Part shown: one piece after another, positions 24,288 through 32,615 of the stretch
Position numbering within the stretch: the stretch's first letter is position 1
Layout: each line of letters begins with the position of its first letter
Source: Thermoproteota archaeon
GTDB lineage: Archaea; Korarchaeota; Korarchaeia; Korarchaeales; Korarchaeaceae
Length of the DNA stretch: 36,060 bases
NCBI GenBank assembly: GCA_003661365.1
Contig: QMVZ01000002.1
Location: 1-36,060, forward strand
Direction of reading: 5' to 3'
Program-made: the position numbers and the translations under genes
The notes under the pieces: model-generated
Databases searched by the model: none
What the model was told of the DNA's origin: nothing
Seen by the model: the letters and a program-made list of their open reading frames with translations, nothing else

Positions 24288-26900
24288 TTATTTGAAAGAC
24301 TGTGCAAATTGCTCATATTTAGCGATTAGATCTTTGCTTATAGATGGATTTACTTTAGAAAGCGCTTTTTTTAAGTGCTCCATGGTAACTAAGCCTTCTC
24401 CAATTTTTCCTATTTTTTCTCTAATGGCCATGAGTTTAGCTTCTCTACAAACAGCAGCTATGTCTGCACCACTATATCCCTCTGAAAGCTGGGCTAATTC
24501 GTCTAAATCTAGTTCTGCTGTTGGAATGCCCCTTAAATGTACCCAGAAAATCTCTTTTCTTGCCTTTTCATTTGGAGGAGGGATGTATATAAGGTAATCA
24601 AATCTTGCAGGTCTTAAAAGTGCTGGATCCACTTCCCAGGGCCTGTTAGAGGCTGCAAGAACCACAACCCCTTTGAACTCCTTAATGCCATCCATGTTAG
24701 AAAGGAGTTCTCCTACAATACCTGGAAAGCCCTTTCCTCTGGCGGGAGCAATCTCATCGAGCTCATCAAGAAATATTATTGAGGGAACATTTTCTTTCGC
24801 CCTATAGAATGCTTCCTTGATCTTGCTTAAGGCTTTAGTTATGCCTTTACTCAGTACATCAGATCCTGTTAGATAAATGAAAGATACATCGAGTTCTTCA
24901 GCTGCTGCTTTAGACAACATCGTTTTTCCGCAGCCTGGTGGTCCAAATAGAAGGATCCCTTTTACGGGTTCCAGTCTATACTTTTCCATCAAATTAGGAT
25001 GCTTCAGAGGGAGTTCTATGCTCTCTAAGAGTTTAGCTTTGGCTTCTTCAAGATCACCTATATCACTCCATGTGATCCTCTTTTCTTCCTTTTCCCTCCT
25101 TATCCTGCTTCTCTCATAATCTAGTTTGAACCTCTGGAAAGAATCTAGCATTTGCATGGATATGCTGGGCTTCATCGATCCTATCACTTTAAGAAAGTCT
25201 TCTTGAGATATCTTCCTCTTCTTGCCGGTTTTAATGGTCTCGAAGGCGACCATTCTGCTTACCTCTGAGCAAAGAGCTGATAAATCGGCTCCACTGAACC
25301 TTTCCGTGGCTTTTGCAAGGGATTCAAAGTTTACATCTTCAGCTAGAGGGAGATTAGTACATTTGGCCTTTAATATCTCGACTCTTGCCCTGAAATCGGG
25401 TGGAGGAACGTATATCAGTTTATCAAATCTTCCAGGTCTTAGAAGTGCTGGATCCAGAAGATCTGGCATGTTAGTTGCACCCACAACTACTATCCCTCCT
25501 TCAGATCTCATCCCGTCCATCTCGCTTAGCATCAGACTTAAGAGCCTAGGAGTCACATCATCAGACGAGTAGAGATCCCTTCTCTTCCCGATGGAGTCTA
25601 ACTCATCTAAGAAAATTATACAAGGTTTCATGGCTCTGGCTCTTTCAAAAATAGCTAGCAGATTTCTCTCGCTTTCTCCATACCACTTGCTCAATATTTC
25701 TCCTAGTTTCACGTGAATAAAGGATAATCCAGTATTTTCAGCAAGCGTTCTCATTAGAAGAGTCTTTCCACATCCTGGTGGTCCAAATAGAAGGATCCCT
25801 TTGGCCATTTCAACCCCATATTCTCTTGCTAAATCGGATCTAATCAAAGGCCATATTATGGCTTCTGTTAGCTCTTGTTTTACTTCTCCATAATCTGCTA
25901 CCCCTTTAAAGAGCTTTTCTGGATCCATTTCTTTAAGCGTTATCTTTTTTGCTTCTAGTATTTCTCTAATCCCTGCCGGACGTTTTTTGAGTGAAATTTC
26001 TGCTTTTTCAACAGCCTCTTTTCTCTTTAACAAAACTAGAGAGTACCTTATGCTCGTTAAGCCTATCGAAATTGGAAGTGTAATCAAAAAGAGGTTCAAG
26101 TAGCTTTTATCAAGAAAAACTAAGGATAATAGAGCTAGGCTGCCTCCAAGAGAACTTAGAAATGGGCGAGAAATCCCTTCTCTTTTTTCAGATAGATATC
26201 CAGAAATATAGCCCATGAGAGACCAGATAAGAATTATCAAATAGGGTTTCAAATCCTCGAGAAATATACGCGAAAGAGCTAAGTTGATCTGCCCAGATGT
26301 TTTAGGATCAATGCCGTTCTTTAGACCAAGTGCGATAGCATCTAAGAGAATTTTAGGTGTAAATGTTCTTATTGGTGGTTTAGAAGCTTCTAGAACTGGT
26401 AAATCTGCCATAATTGAGGGAAACAGACTTCTCATTGGATTTCCTAGCAATGCAGCTAATCCCAGACACATCAAGGAGGCCACAAGCCCCTGATTCCTCC
26501 CAGAATTCTTCCCAAATTCATATCCTCCAAAGATAACAAGCACAGGAGCCAAGAAGAAGAAAGGTGTTAGGCTGAAATAAACCGCGTCTAGAAGGATCAG
26601 AGCCTCCAATTTATAAGAAGCCACTCCTGCTAGTGCCAATCCCACAGCTAGAAGGTAGAAAAAGCCCAGTCCTCCGAATTGGTAGAAGACTGAAAACGAG
26701 GAAAGTAGCGCGGCTATTCCAAGAGCAAGGACTCCTCTTTTCAGCGACAACACTATCAAGATGGCAAATGCAGCCATCACTACGCTCTTTGGATAGAATG
26801 GAACTTCCGAAATGAAGCCATAAATGAGAGGAGCCGCAGCCAAGGCAAAAGGAAGATCAACATAGGCCAAAACCGAAGAATATGATGATCGTCCATTCAT
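24288..26900 (-). CDS. Membrane-anchored double AAA ATPase (CDC48/p97-like)
   Basis: Residues 1-290 form a multi-span membrane domain of roughly 8-10 hydrophobic helices with a loop near 160-215. Residues about 320-590 are AAA domain 1 (Walker A GPPGCGKT 373-380, Walker B IIFLDELD 428-435, LLRPGRF arginine finger near 488). Residues about 608-850 are AAA domain 2 (GPPGCGKT 653-660, IIFLDELD 708-715, LLRPARF). There is no CDC48 N domain. Domain 1 has an aromatic pore loop (SKWYGESE, 404-411). Domain 2 has SKGITKALSK instead. CDC48 unfolds and extracts proteins, so this one may act on membrane substrates, as inferred from the architecture. It appears monocistronic. Confidence 0.88.
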   Translation of the reverse strand: MNGRSSYSSVLAYVDLPFALAAAPLIYGFISEVPFYPKSVVMAAFAILIVLSLKRGVLALGIAALLSSFSVFYQFGGLGFFYLLAVGLALAGVASYKLEALILLDAVYFSLTPFFFLAPVLVIFGGYEFGKNSGRNQGLVASLMCLGLAALLGNPMRSLFPSIMADLPVLEASKPPIRTFTPKILLDAIALGLKNGIDPKTSGQINLALSRIFLEDLKPYLIILIWSLMGYISGYLSEKREGISRPFLSSLGGSLALLSLVFLDKSYLNLFLITLPISIGLTSIRYSLVLLKRKEAVEKAEISLKKRPAGIREILEAKKITLKEMDPEKLFKGVADYGEVKQELTEAIIWPLIRSDLAREYGVEMAKGILLFGPPGCGKTLLMRTLAENTGLSFIHVKLGEILSKWYGESERNLLAIFERARAMKPCIIFLDELDSIGKRRDLYSSDDVTPRLLSLMLSEMDGMRSEGGIVVVGATNMPDLLDPALLRPGRFDKLIYVPPPDFRARVEILKAKCTNLPLAEDVNFESLAKATERFSGADLSALCSEVSRMVAFETIKTGKKRKISQEDFLKVIGSMKPSISMQMLDSFQRFKLDYERSRIRREKEEKRITWSDIGDLEEAKAKLLESIELPLKHPNLMEKYRLEPVKGILLFGPPGCGKTMLSKAAAEELDVSFIYLTGSDVLSKGITKALSKIKEAFYRAKENVPSIIFLDELDEIAPARGKGFPGIVGELLSNMDGIKEFKGVVVLAASNRPWEVDPALLRPARFDYLIYIPPPNEKARKEIFWVHLRGIPTAELDLDELAQLSEGYSGADIAAVCREAKLMAIREKIGKIGEGLVTMEHLKKALSKVNPSISKDLIAKYEQFAQSFK

Positions 26901-27113
26901 CCTAGGCAGCTCCTTCTTAAGTTTGAGGGAAAATCTTATCGTATTATTATTGCCATCTTGAGCTATAACCTCTTCCTTGGAATGGACCGCTTAATCTGAA
27001 ACCATGTCTTATGACTTTTTCACAATATAAAATTGTCCTTGGAAAGGATCAAGCGTTCAGAGATTTTGAAGCATATTTACTTAGATTAACAGAAAACAAA
27101 GTTAAACTGAGTT

Positions 27114-27131
27114 AGGGATGCTGCGATCCCT
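27114..27131 (-). terminator. Short hairpin after the membrane FeS oxidoreductase gene
   Basis: AGGGAT and ATCCCT form a perfect 6-bp stem with a 6-nt loop, 12 nt beyond the stop codon of the gene at 27143-29194 (minus strand). No T run follows, so a role in 3'-end formation is tentative. Confidence 0.3.
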
Positions 27132-27142
27132 GAGATAAGTCA

Positions 27143-29194
27143 TCAATAGAGCGGAAGTAGCCCTGTTTGGATAGCAACGACTTCTGTTATATCTAAAACC
27201 TTCAGCTTGTTCCCTTTAAGTGATTGAGCACCCTCTCTCAAGCTAAGTTCACAGAAAGGACAGGCCGTGATAATGAATTCAGCTCCTGTTTCTGCTGCTT
27301 GTTTAGCTCTTTCAATTGAAACCTTGCCGCTAAGGTCTGAGTTCGACAGTTTTAGTAGACCGCCCCCTCCACAGCAGAAACTGTCTTCTTCTATTTTCTC
27401 CATTTCAACTAAGTCGGATCCAACGAGCTTCAAAACAATCCTTGGCTCTAAGTAAATGCCATCGTGTCTACCTATATCACAAGGATCGTGATATGTTGCC
27501 CTAATTCTTGGTGCAACAAGGTTTAGCCTGCGCTGGGAGCATAGCGAGTAAAGTAGCTCCGTAGAATGAATCACCTCAAAGCCGAGTTTTATTCCCAGCA
27601 GCTTGGTGTAGAAATGCTTGAACACCCTATAACACCCAGCGCACGTAAACACCACTTTTTTGGCTCCTTTAGCTCTTATCGCTTCAATGTTGTGTATTGC
27701 CATCTCTTTCAATCCCAAAATGTCTCCAGCTAACAGGAGAGGGTATCCACAACACCACTCCTCCTCTCCGAGGATCGTAAAGTCTTCACCCACTGCTTTT
27801 AGTATGTGAACCATAGCGTCTGGCACTCCAGAGAGGGCCCTAAAGAAAGAAGCATTGCAACCAATGAAGTACACGGTTTCAGCTTTGCCTTTCAGGATGT
27901 CATCTACCGTCACTTCAAAATACATAGGGGCAGCCTCTGGCCCAAGTTTATCTATCGCCTTTTTGTTCCTAGAAAGCCTAAACCTAACCCACCATAATCT
28001 CTCCTTGTTGTCTCTTCCAAGAGGATTGTGTACATTTCTAATGGTTCTAGAAAACTCTACTAGAGATTCTGGCATCCATGCAGCTTTTGCCATTAGCATT
28101 CTGAGCATCAAATAAATAGAGTCTGTTTTTATGGCTAAAGGACAGTTCTTGCTACAATAACCGCAAAGTGCGCATTCCCAAATCATTTTCTCTAGAGATT
28201 GTCTTTCTATAATCGGGCTAAATATCCTGAAAATAGAAGATGTTTGGTTATATGCTCTATATATGCCTCTAAGCCTAGTACCTGGTATGTGAGCCTTCTC
28301 TCCTGACAAACTGTAAGTGGGGCAATTTGAAGTACAATTACTGCACGTAACACAGGTTTCAAGGGAAAGTATGAACTTTCCTGGGAGAGTAGAGAAATCA
28401 ATTCCTCTTTCAGAAATTTTTTCCTTTGTCTCGGCTTTTTCAGCATATTCTATAAGGTTTGGAATAAACTCCTCTGCCATTTCCTCAATAGAACAGGATG
28501 CTACGTTCGGTATTGCGGATATAATGTGAATCAGCTTGCTAAAGGGTAAATACATTAGGAGAAGCTGAGCCGCCATAATGTGTATTAAGAAAGACGGTAT
28601 GTTGGGAGTTTTCTCAATTCTTAAGATGATACCTGGCAAGAATCTTATTGTCATTGATTTAAGAGAATCTGGAGGCAGTAACCTCATAGCAGTACCAGAG
28701 GCCACAGTTAGCAGAACCAAAGCAGTTGCTATGTAATCTTCTGGTTCTGAATGCAGTCTGAGCGTTTTATTGATCACTCTATAAACCATTAGCCCTGCTA
28801 GAAGAATTGTGGATGCTATTCCGATATACAGGGGAAATGTCTCAACCAAAAAGCTAGTGATGTTTATGCTAATTCTCTCAAGACTTTCTTTAGACCAGAC
28901 TCCAAATCCCCTTAGATGTCCAAACAAAATCATGAAAATAGCAGCATGAAAGCCAAGACTTTGGAACCAGAAGGCCTTTCTTTGTTTATAAATCTTAGAA
29001 AACAACAATAAATCTGAAATAGTTTTTTTCACAAAATAGGGGAACCATTTGAATGGAGAGCTGCTTGTTCTTATCCAGTTTCCAGCTCTAACCCATCTTT
29101 TTACCTTTAGAATAATTCCCCCTACAAAGAAGCTTAGTGTAACATATGGCAATACCTGTGCGACTAGCCAGAAGATGGTCTCCTTAGGAGTCAC
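27143..29194 (-). CDS. Membrane-bound FeS oxidoreductase: NarI/DsrM-like cytochrome b fused to HdrD-like domains (probable ETF:quinone oxidoreductase)
   Basis: Residues 1-230 hold about six transmembrane helices with candidate heme ligands H83 and H92, H205 and H223. Two 4Fe-4S motifs follow (C281, C284, C287, C291 and C341, C344, C347, C351). Two CCG domains come after (FIGCNASF with WCCGYPLL and TCAGCYR; then DPCDIGR with SFCCGGGG and ACPFCEL). Fused cytochrome b/HdrD-like proteins of this kind (EMO, or DUF224-type FeS oxidoreductase) accept electrons from ETF in bacteria that oxidise fatty acids syntrophically. That role fits the etfBA and acyl-CoA dehydrogenase genes 5 kb away. A DsrMK- or HdrDE-like role is the alternative. 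GTG 29194 has a TATA-like AT-rich box near 29220. Confidence 0.88.
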   Translation of the reverse strand: MTPKETIFWLVAQVLPYVTLSFFVGGIILKVKRWVRAGNWIRTSSSPFKWFPYFVKKTISDLLLFSKIYKQRKAFWFQSLGFHAAIFMILFGHLRGFGVWSKESLERISINITSFLVETFPLYIGIASTILLAGLMVYRVINKTLRLHSEPEDYIATALVLLTVASGTAMRLLPPDSLKSMTIRFLPGIILRIEKTPNIPSFLIHIMAAQLLLMYLPFSKLIHIISAIPNVASCSIEEMAEEFIPNLIEYAEKAETKEKISERGIDFSTLPGKFILSLETCVTCSNCTSNCPTYSLSGEKAHIPGTRLRGIYRAYNQTSSIFRIFSPIIERQSLEKMIWECALCGYCSKNCPLAIKTDSIYLMLRMLMAKAAWMPESLVEFSRTIRNVHNPLGRDNKERLWWVRFRLSRNKKAIDKLGPEAAPMYFEVTVDDILKGKAETVYFIGCNASFFRALSGVPDAMVHILKAVGEDFTILGEEEWCCGYPLLLAGDILGLKEMAIHNIEAIRAKGAKKVVFTCAGCYRVFKHFYTKLLGIKLGFEVIHSTELLYSLCSQRRLNLVAPRIRATYHDPCDIGRHDGIYLEPRIVLKLVGSDLVEMEKIEEDSFCCGGGGLLKLSNSDLSGKVSIERAKQAAETGAEFIITACPFCELSLREGAQSLKGNKLKVLDITEVVAIQTGLLPLY

Positions 29195-29379
29195 CGCCTT
29201 TGATTGAAACGAATTTATTAAAAATTAAACAACATTTCACGAAGTCTCTCTTTGCTAATGTATATGCTTGAAACCCTGTAGTTAGTAAACCCGGTTTTAT
29301 TTCCAACAAAGGTAAGTTTTTGGAGACATATTTATGAAAGATTTTATTCTTTCTTCTGGTTCACCGATTGGTGATGTGA

Positions 29380-29796
29380 GTGGCAAGCGTCGAGGATTTC
29401 AAAGTGCCAGAGGGTTTGTATTACTCAAAGGGGAACATGTACGTTAAAGTAGAAGACGACATAGTAGTAGTCGGTTTGACGGATTATGGGCAGCATCTTG
29501 CTAAGAAAATCGTTTTCGTTGAGCTACCCCTTGTCGGCGATGAAGTATCTCAAGATGAGCCAATAGGTACTATTGAGAGTGGTAAATGGTCTGGGCCGAT
29601 TGAGTCCCCCATCTCAGGGGAAGTTATAGAGGTAAATGATAGATTAGAGGATGAGCCAAGCCTTCTCAACGAAGATCCTTATGGAGAAGGGTGGATAGCT
29701 AAGATAAGGCCATCGAATTTGGAAGAAGAGTTGAAGAACTTGATGAATAAGGATCAGTACATTGAGTTCATCAGAGAAGATCTAAAGAAAAGATAA
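29380..29796 (+). CDS. gcvH: Glycine cleavage H-like lipoyl carrier protein
   Basis: A 138-aa protein following GcvH closely: VGLTDYGQHLAKKIVFVELP, VGDEVSQDEPIGTIES, SPISGEVIEVNDRLEDEP and NEDPYGEGWIAKI. The lipoylated lysine is K69, in ESGKWSGP rather than the usual ESVKAASD, so the site context is unusual. No glycine cleavage P, T or L genes are in the window. A lipoate ligase gene lies 0.7 kb downstream. It may serve glycine cleavage elsewhere on the genome, or act as a lipoate-binding protein of the kind used with Hdr-like sulfur oxidation (LbpA). GTG 29380 follows GGTGAT. A TATA-like ATATTTATG lies about 50 nt upstream. Confidence 0.85.
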   Translation: MASVEDFKVPEGLYYSKGNMYVKVEDDIVVVGLTDYGQHLAKKIVFVELPLVGDEVSQDEPIGTIESGKWSGPIESPISGEVIEVNDRLEDEPSLLNEDPYGEGWIAKIRPSNLEEELKNLMNKDQYIEFIREDLKKR

Positions 29797-29850
29797 TCTG
29801 CAATCTCACTCATGATTTCTGCCAACAATCTAATCCACCCCTTTCACTTC

Positions 29851-29899
29851 TTGTTTTTTGAAGCTCTTACTTTGATTTTTGGCCTTTTTTGATTTCTTA
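29851..29899 (+). terminator. T-rich terminator region after gcvH
   Basis: Three runs of 5-6 T within 50 nt (TTTTTT, ATTTTT, TTTTTT), starting about 55 nt after the gcvH stop codon, with no strong stem. Typical archaeal terminator composition. Confidence 0.5.
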
Positions 29900-29990
29900 T
29901 TGCTATGGAATAGTTGTTTCCCACAACATTTCTTTGTGTTCTTTGGTTATGTTTTTATCCACCGGATTCTTAGGAGAGTAAGGTGGTTAA

Positions 29991-30431
29991 GTGTCTGTAA
30001 AGGAGGGTAGCAAACTACTTGTCAGACAGATATCTGCTATAGTGATAACCTTCGTACTATTGTGGTTGTTCATGAGGGTTTACATAATAGACAGCATCGT
30101 AATCCCATTAGTTGGCATAACTGTCTCAGACGTGATTGTGGTTCTGCTAGCCCTCATTATGGCTGGACTCATCAAGGGCTTGGGAAGACCTCTTTCAATG
30201 ATATATGAAGAAAGCCTTCCAGAGAGGGCACAAGTAGTATCAGATATTACAGATCACATACTAAACCTAGTTGACTTGTCTGTACTTTACATTTATCTCA
30301 GAAACATGCTTGTAAGAATCCTAGAAATCTATATAGGCCAAGCAGCTAATCCTGAGATAATTTATGATGTGATATTCCTTATAGTTGGACTTCTAATGGT
30401 TTACAGCATAATAAAAATCCTTACAAGGTAA
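29991..30431 (+). CDS. Small integral membrane protein, about four helices, unknown function
   Basis: A 146-aa hydrophobic protein with likely transmembrane segments at about residues 13-32, 38-62, 92-112 and 122-143. The charged loop after residue 65 contains YEESLPERAQ. I do not recognise the family; its layout resembles small archaeal membrane proteins of the mechanosensitive-channel accessory or SpoIIM-like size, but no motif supports a function. GTG 29991 follows AGGTGG by 4 nt and a TATA-like TTTTTATCC lies about 35 nt upstream. It lies between gcvH and lplA but has its own promoter, so a link to lipoate is not implied. Confidence 0.7.
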   Translation: MSVKEGSKLLVRQISAIVITFVLLWLFMRVYIIDSIVIPLVGITVSDVIVVLLALIMAGLIKGLGRPLSMIYEESLPERAQVVSDITDHILNLVDLSVLYIYLRNMLVRILEIYIGQAANPEIIYDVIFLIVGLLMVYSIIKILTR

Positions 30432-30456
30432 TTTGTAGTGCCTCTCCTCACAAAAA

Positions 30457-30464
30457 CTTAATAG
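30457..30464 (+). promoter_or_regulatory. TATA box for lplA
   Basis: CTTAATAG-type element about 26 nt before ATG 30486, with no ribosome site in between. This supports leaderless initiation at 30486 instead of ATG 30465. Confidence 0.4.
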
Positions 30465-30485
30465 ATGTTACTTTTGGTTTCTTTG

Positions 30486-31589
30486 ATGCCGGAAAAGTGG
30501 AGGTTGTTGGATCTAGGAGCTTTGAACGGATACGCCATCCAATCAGTATATGAATCAGTGGCTAAATCCGTAGGGGAGGGAAAATCACCTAATACGCTCA
30601 TTCTCTGTTATCCTTCAGATCCTTACGTATGTATAGGCGTCCATCAGATCGTTTTCAAAGAGGTAGACGTGGAATATTGCACAACTCATGGAATACCAAT
30701 AGTAAGGAGAAGGCAGGGAGGGGGAGCAGTCTATCTAGACGATGGCCAACAGTTCTATCATCTAATCATGAAAAGCAAAGGAATGATGGATGTAGAAGGA
30801 TTCTACAGGAAATACCTCCAGCCTACCGTTTATGTATATAGGAGATACGGGCTTAACGCCGAATACAGACCCATAAATGACGTGGTGGTAAACGGTAAAA
30901 AGGCATCAGGAAATGCTGCAGAAACTATTGGCGGGGCGGACATATTAATTGGGAACGTTATAATGGACATAGATCCAAGGAAGCTAGTTAGCGTACTCAG
31001 AGTTCCGGATGAGAAGTTCAGAGACAAGTTAGCATCCTCTATGGAGCTGTGGCTTACTTCATTGAAAAAAGAACTTGGGTACGTACCTCCTAGAGAGGAA
31101 GTTAAGGAATACCTCATAGAAGGTTATGAGAAGACCCTAAAGATAGAATTAGAGCCTGGAAGTCTTACTGAAGATGAAAAGGAGGAATGGGCAAAGCTGA
31201 TTGAGGAATTCAGATCTGATAGATGGACGTATAAGAAGGAGTTCGAACATGAAAGGCTTTTAGAAATCATAACCGGAAAGTGCACTAAGGTTTCTGAGGA
31301 TGTGCAGGTTTGCGAAGCAACTTACAAGGCAGAAAAACTCCTTAGGATCATAATAGAGGTTTCGAAGGGCAAAATAACTGATGTGGTTATCTCTGGAGAC
31401 TTCTTCATGGAACCTTACACTGCATTGAGGCTTCTAGAGGAAGAGCTCGTCGGAGCTAAACTCGAAAGAGATGAGCTCTCAAAAAAGGTAAAATCCTTCT
31501 TCGAGAAGGCTGGAGTAAGGTTGGTGGGAGCTAAACCAGAGGACTTGGTTGAAGCACTAATGAAAGCTAGCGAGAGACCTCACCTATAA
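30486..31589 (+). CDS. lplA: Lipoate-protein ligase with C-terminal accessory domain
   Basis: The N-terminal catalytic domain (residues 1-240) has the lipoate ligase signatures RRRQGGGAVYLDDGQQFYHL near residue 75, and NDVVVNGKKASGNA near residue 132 with the adenylate-binding lysine. The C-terminal 110 residues (from about YKKEFEHERL) match the LplA accessory domain, which in several archaea is a separate protein (LplB). Together they would activate lipoate and transfer it to a lysine, most simply K69 of the GcvH-like carrier encoded upstream. ATG 30486 is chosen from the TATA distance. The 3' end overlaps the convergent zincin gene by 10 nt. Confidence 0.92.
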   Translation: MPEKWRLLDLGALNGYAIQSVYESVAKSVGEGKSPNTLILCYPSDPYVCIGVHQIVFKEVDVEYCTTHGIPIVRRRQGGGAVYLDDGQQFYHLIMKSKGMMDVEGFYRKYLQPTVYVYRRYGLNAEYRPINDVVVNGKKASGNAAETIGGADILIGNVIMDIDPRKLVSVLRVPDEKFRDKLASSMELWLTSLKKELGYVPPREEVKEYLIEGYEKTLKIELEPGSLTEDEKEEWAKLIEEFRSDRWTYKKEFEHERLLEIITGKCTKVSEDVQVCEATYKAEKLLRIIIEVSKGKITDVVISGDFFMEPYTALRLLEEELVGAKLERDELSKKVKSFFEKAGVRLVGAKPEDLVEALMKASERPHL

Positions 31590-31924
31590 GATCCGTGCTT
31601 AGATCTGTTGTATGTTGATAGAAATGCTGCAGCAAATCTGTTAGCGTGTTTTTCGGTTCCTCTGTGCTTACCAAGCATGATCCTGATGTGATGGTAAAAC
31701 TCATGTAAAATTATGTAGGGGTTGGTGTAGAAATCCCCGTCAGCCAGATAGATAGTCTTATCTTTAGCTGAGTATACAGCAAGTGCCTTAGAGTGACCTT
31801 TGACGTGCTTTACCTTTATCTTTGGTTTGTCCACTTCAAATTCAGTTGCGAGCGTGCTCAGGGCTTTTTCTGTCTTTCCTTCTAAAATCAGCCTTACGAT
31901 CTCAGCCCTGAACTTTTCGTCCAT
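31580..31924 (-). CDS. Small ImmA/IrrE-like zinc metalloprotease domain protein
   Basis: A 114-aa protein. Residues 73-79 carry HExxH (H74-E75-F76-Y77-H78) preceded by NPYIIL, followed by a second acidic position in GTEKHANRFAAAF (E91), like the gluzincin arrangement of the ImmA/IrrE family. The N-terminal 40 residues are helical and charged. Members cleave regulators or act in stress responses. No HTH gene is fused or adjacent, so the substrate is unknown. ATG 31924 has GGAG about 8 nt upstream and a TATA-like TTTTTATTATATG further up. It overlaps the end of lplA tail to tail. Confidence 0.7.
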   Translation of the reverse strand: MDEKFRAEIVRLILEGKTEKALSTLATEFEVDKPKIKVKHVKGHSKALAVYSAKDKTIYLADGDFYTNPYIILHEFYHHIRIMLGKHRGTEKHANRFAAAFLSTYNRSKHGSYR

Positions 31925-32055
31925 TTTGAATTCTCCAGCCGATTTATTGAACCCCTTCAGCTCAATTCATATAATAAAAATACCTTGGAGTGAAAGATTT
32001 GAGCTTCTATCATATATTGAATTGCCTTTCATAGTTTGAGCTGTTCAAAGTACCT

Positions 32056-32615
32056 TTAATCGTTAGTTTTAGGTAGAAATATCTTGTTAATGAATCTGAT
32101 AAGTTCGGGCCCAACAATTGAAAAAAGAGCGGCGTTAGAAAGTTCATGAACTAAGGCAAAGGGAATTCCAGCTAGAAGAGCTATTGTTAGGGGGATCTTA
32201 AACGTCAGCGCAAAGACAGCGTTGGTGAGGAAATCATAAGTGAGGGTGCAGAGCAAACCTAGCAGGGCTAACTCAGCTCTACCTGCTTGGGAGGATTTTC
32301 TCCTTAAAATCCCCCCAAGATCCCATAAATTGTTTCGGCTAATGCGGTTGCTATCAAGATCGTGGGAACCCAGCCATAAGGGTTGAGAAAACCATATACA
32401 ATCCAGCTGAGAGCGCCAACTATTGCACCGTCCAATGGTCCAGCTATGAGACCAGCAACAAAGACCAGCAAGTCCATGAATTTGACATTTGGTATCCAAA
32501 CAAGAGCATAATTAGACGAAACGGAGAGTGCCACTAGGATAGCGATCAATGACACCCTTATAGAAGGGGTTAGGGTTTTGGAAGCGGACTTTGTGAAGTA
32601 TCCTCGTAGTACCAA
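32056..32615 (-). pseudogene. ECF transporter S component, broken by a frameshift in a C6 run as given
   Basis: Two overlapping minus frames make one protein. The first (TTG 32615 or GTG 32555 to 32304) encodes helices 1-4 (VSLIAILVALSVSS, KFMDLLVFVAGLIAGPLDGA, ATALAETIYGILGG) and stops just after a run of six G. The second continues from ILRRKSSQAG to LPKTND with the last two or three helices. Adding one G at 32311-32316 would fuse them into 186 aa (166 from GTG 32555), the normal length for a six-helix ECF substrate-binding subunit. Either a sequencing error or a recent mutation explains it. The DUF4430 gene upstream suggests cobalamin or another corrinoid as substrate. Confidence 0.75.

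Noticed and set aside
25222-25572. 116-codon plus-strand frame opposite the AAA ATPase gene
   Set aside because: Antisense to AAA domain 1, with no independent evidence for coding.
32384-32499. N-terminal part of the 147-codon frame at 32056-32499 (MDTKCQIHGLAG and on)
   Set aside because: Only residues after the G6 run belong to the S component. The upstream part is the out-of-frame shadow of the first half, rich in Cys, Trp and Ser as such shadows are.
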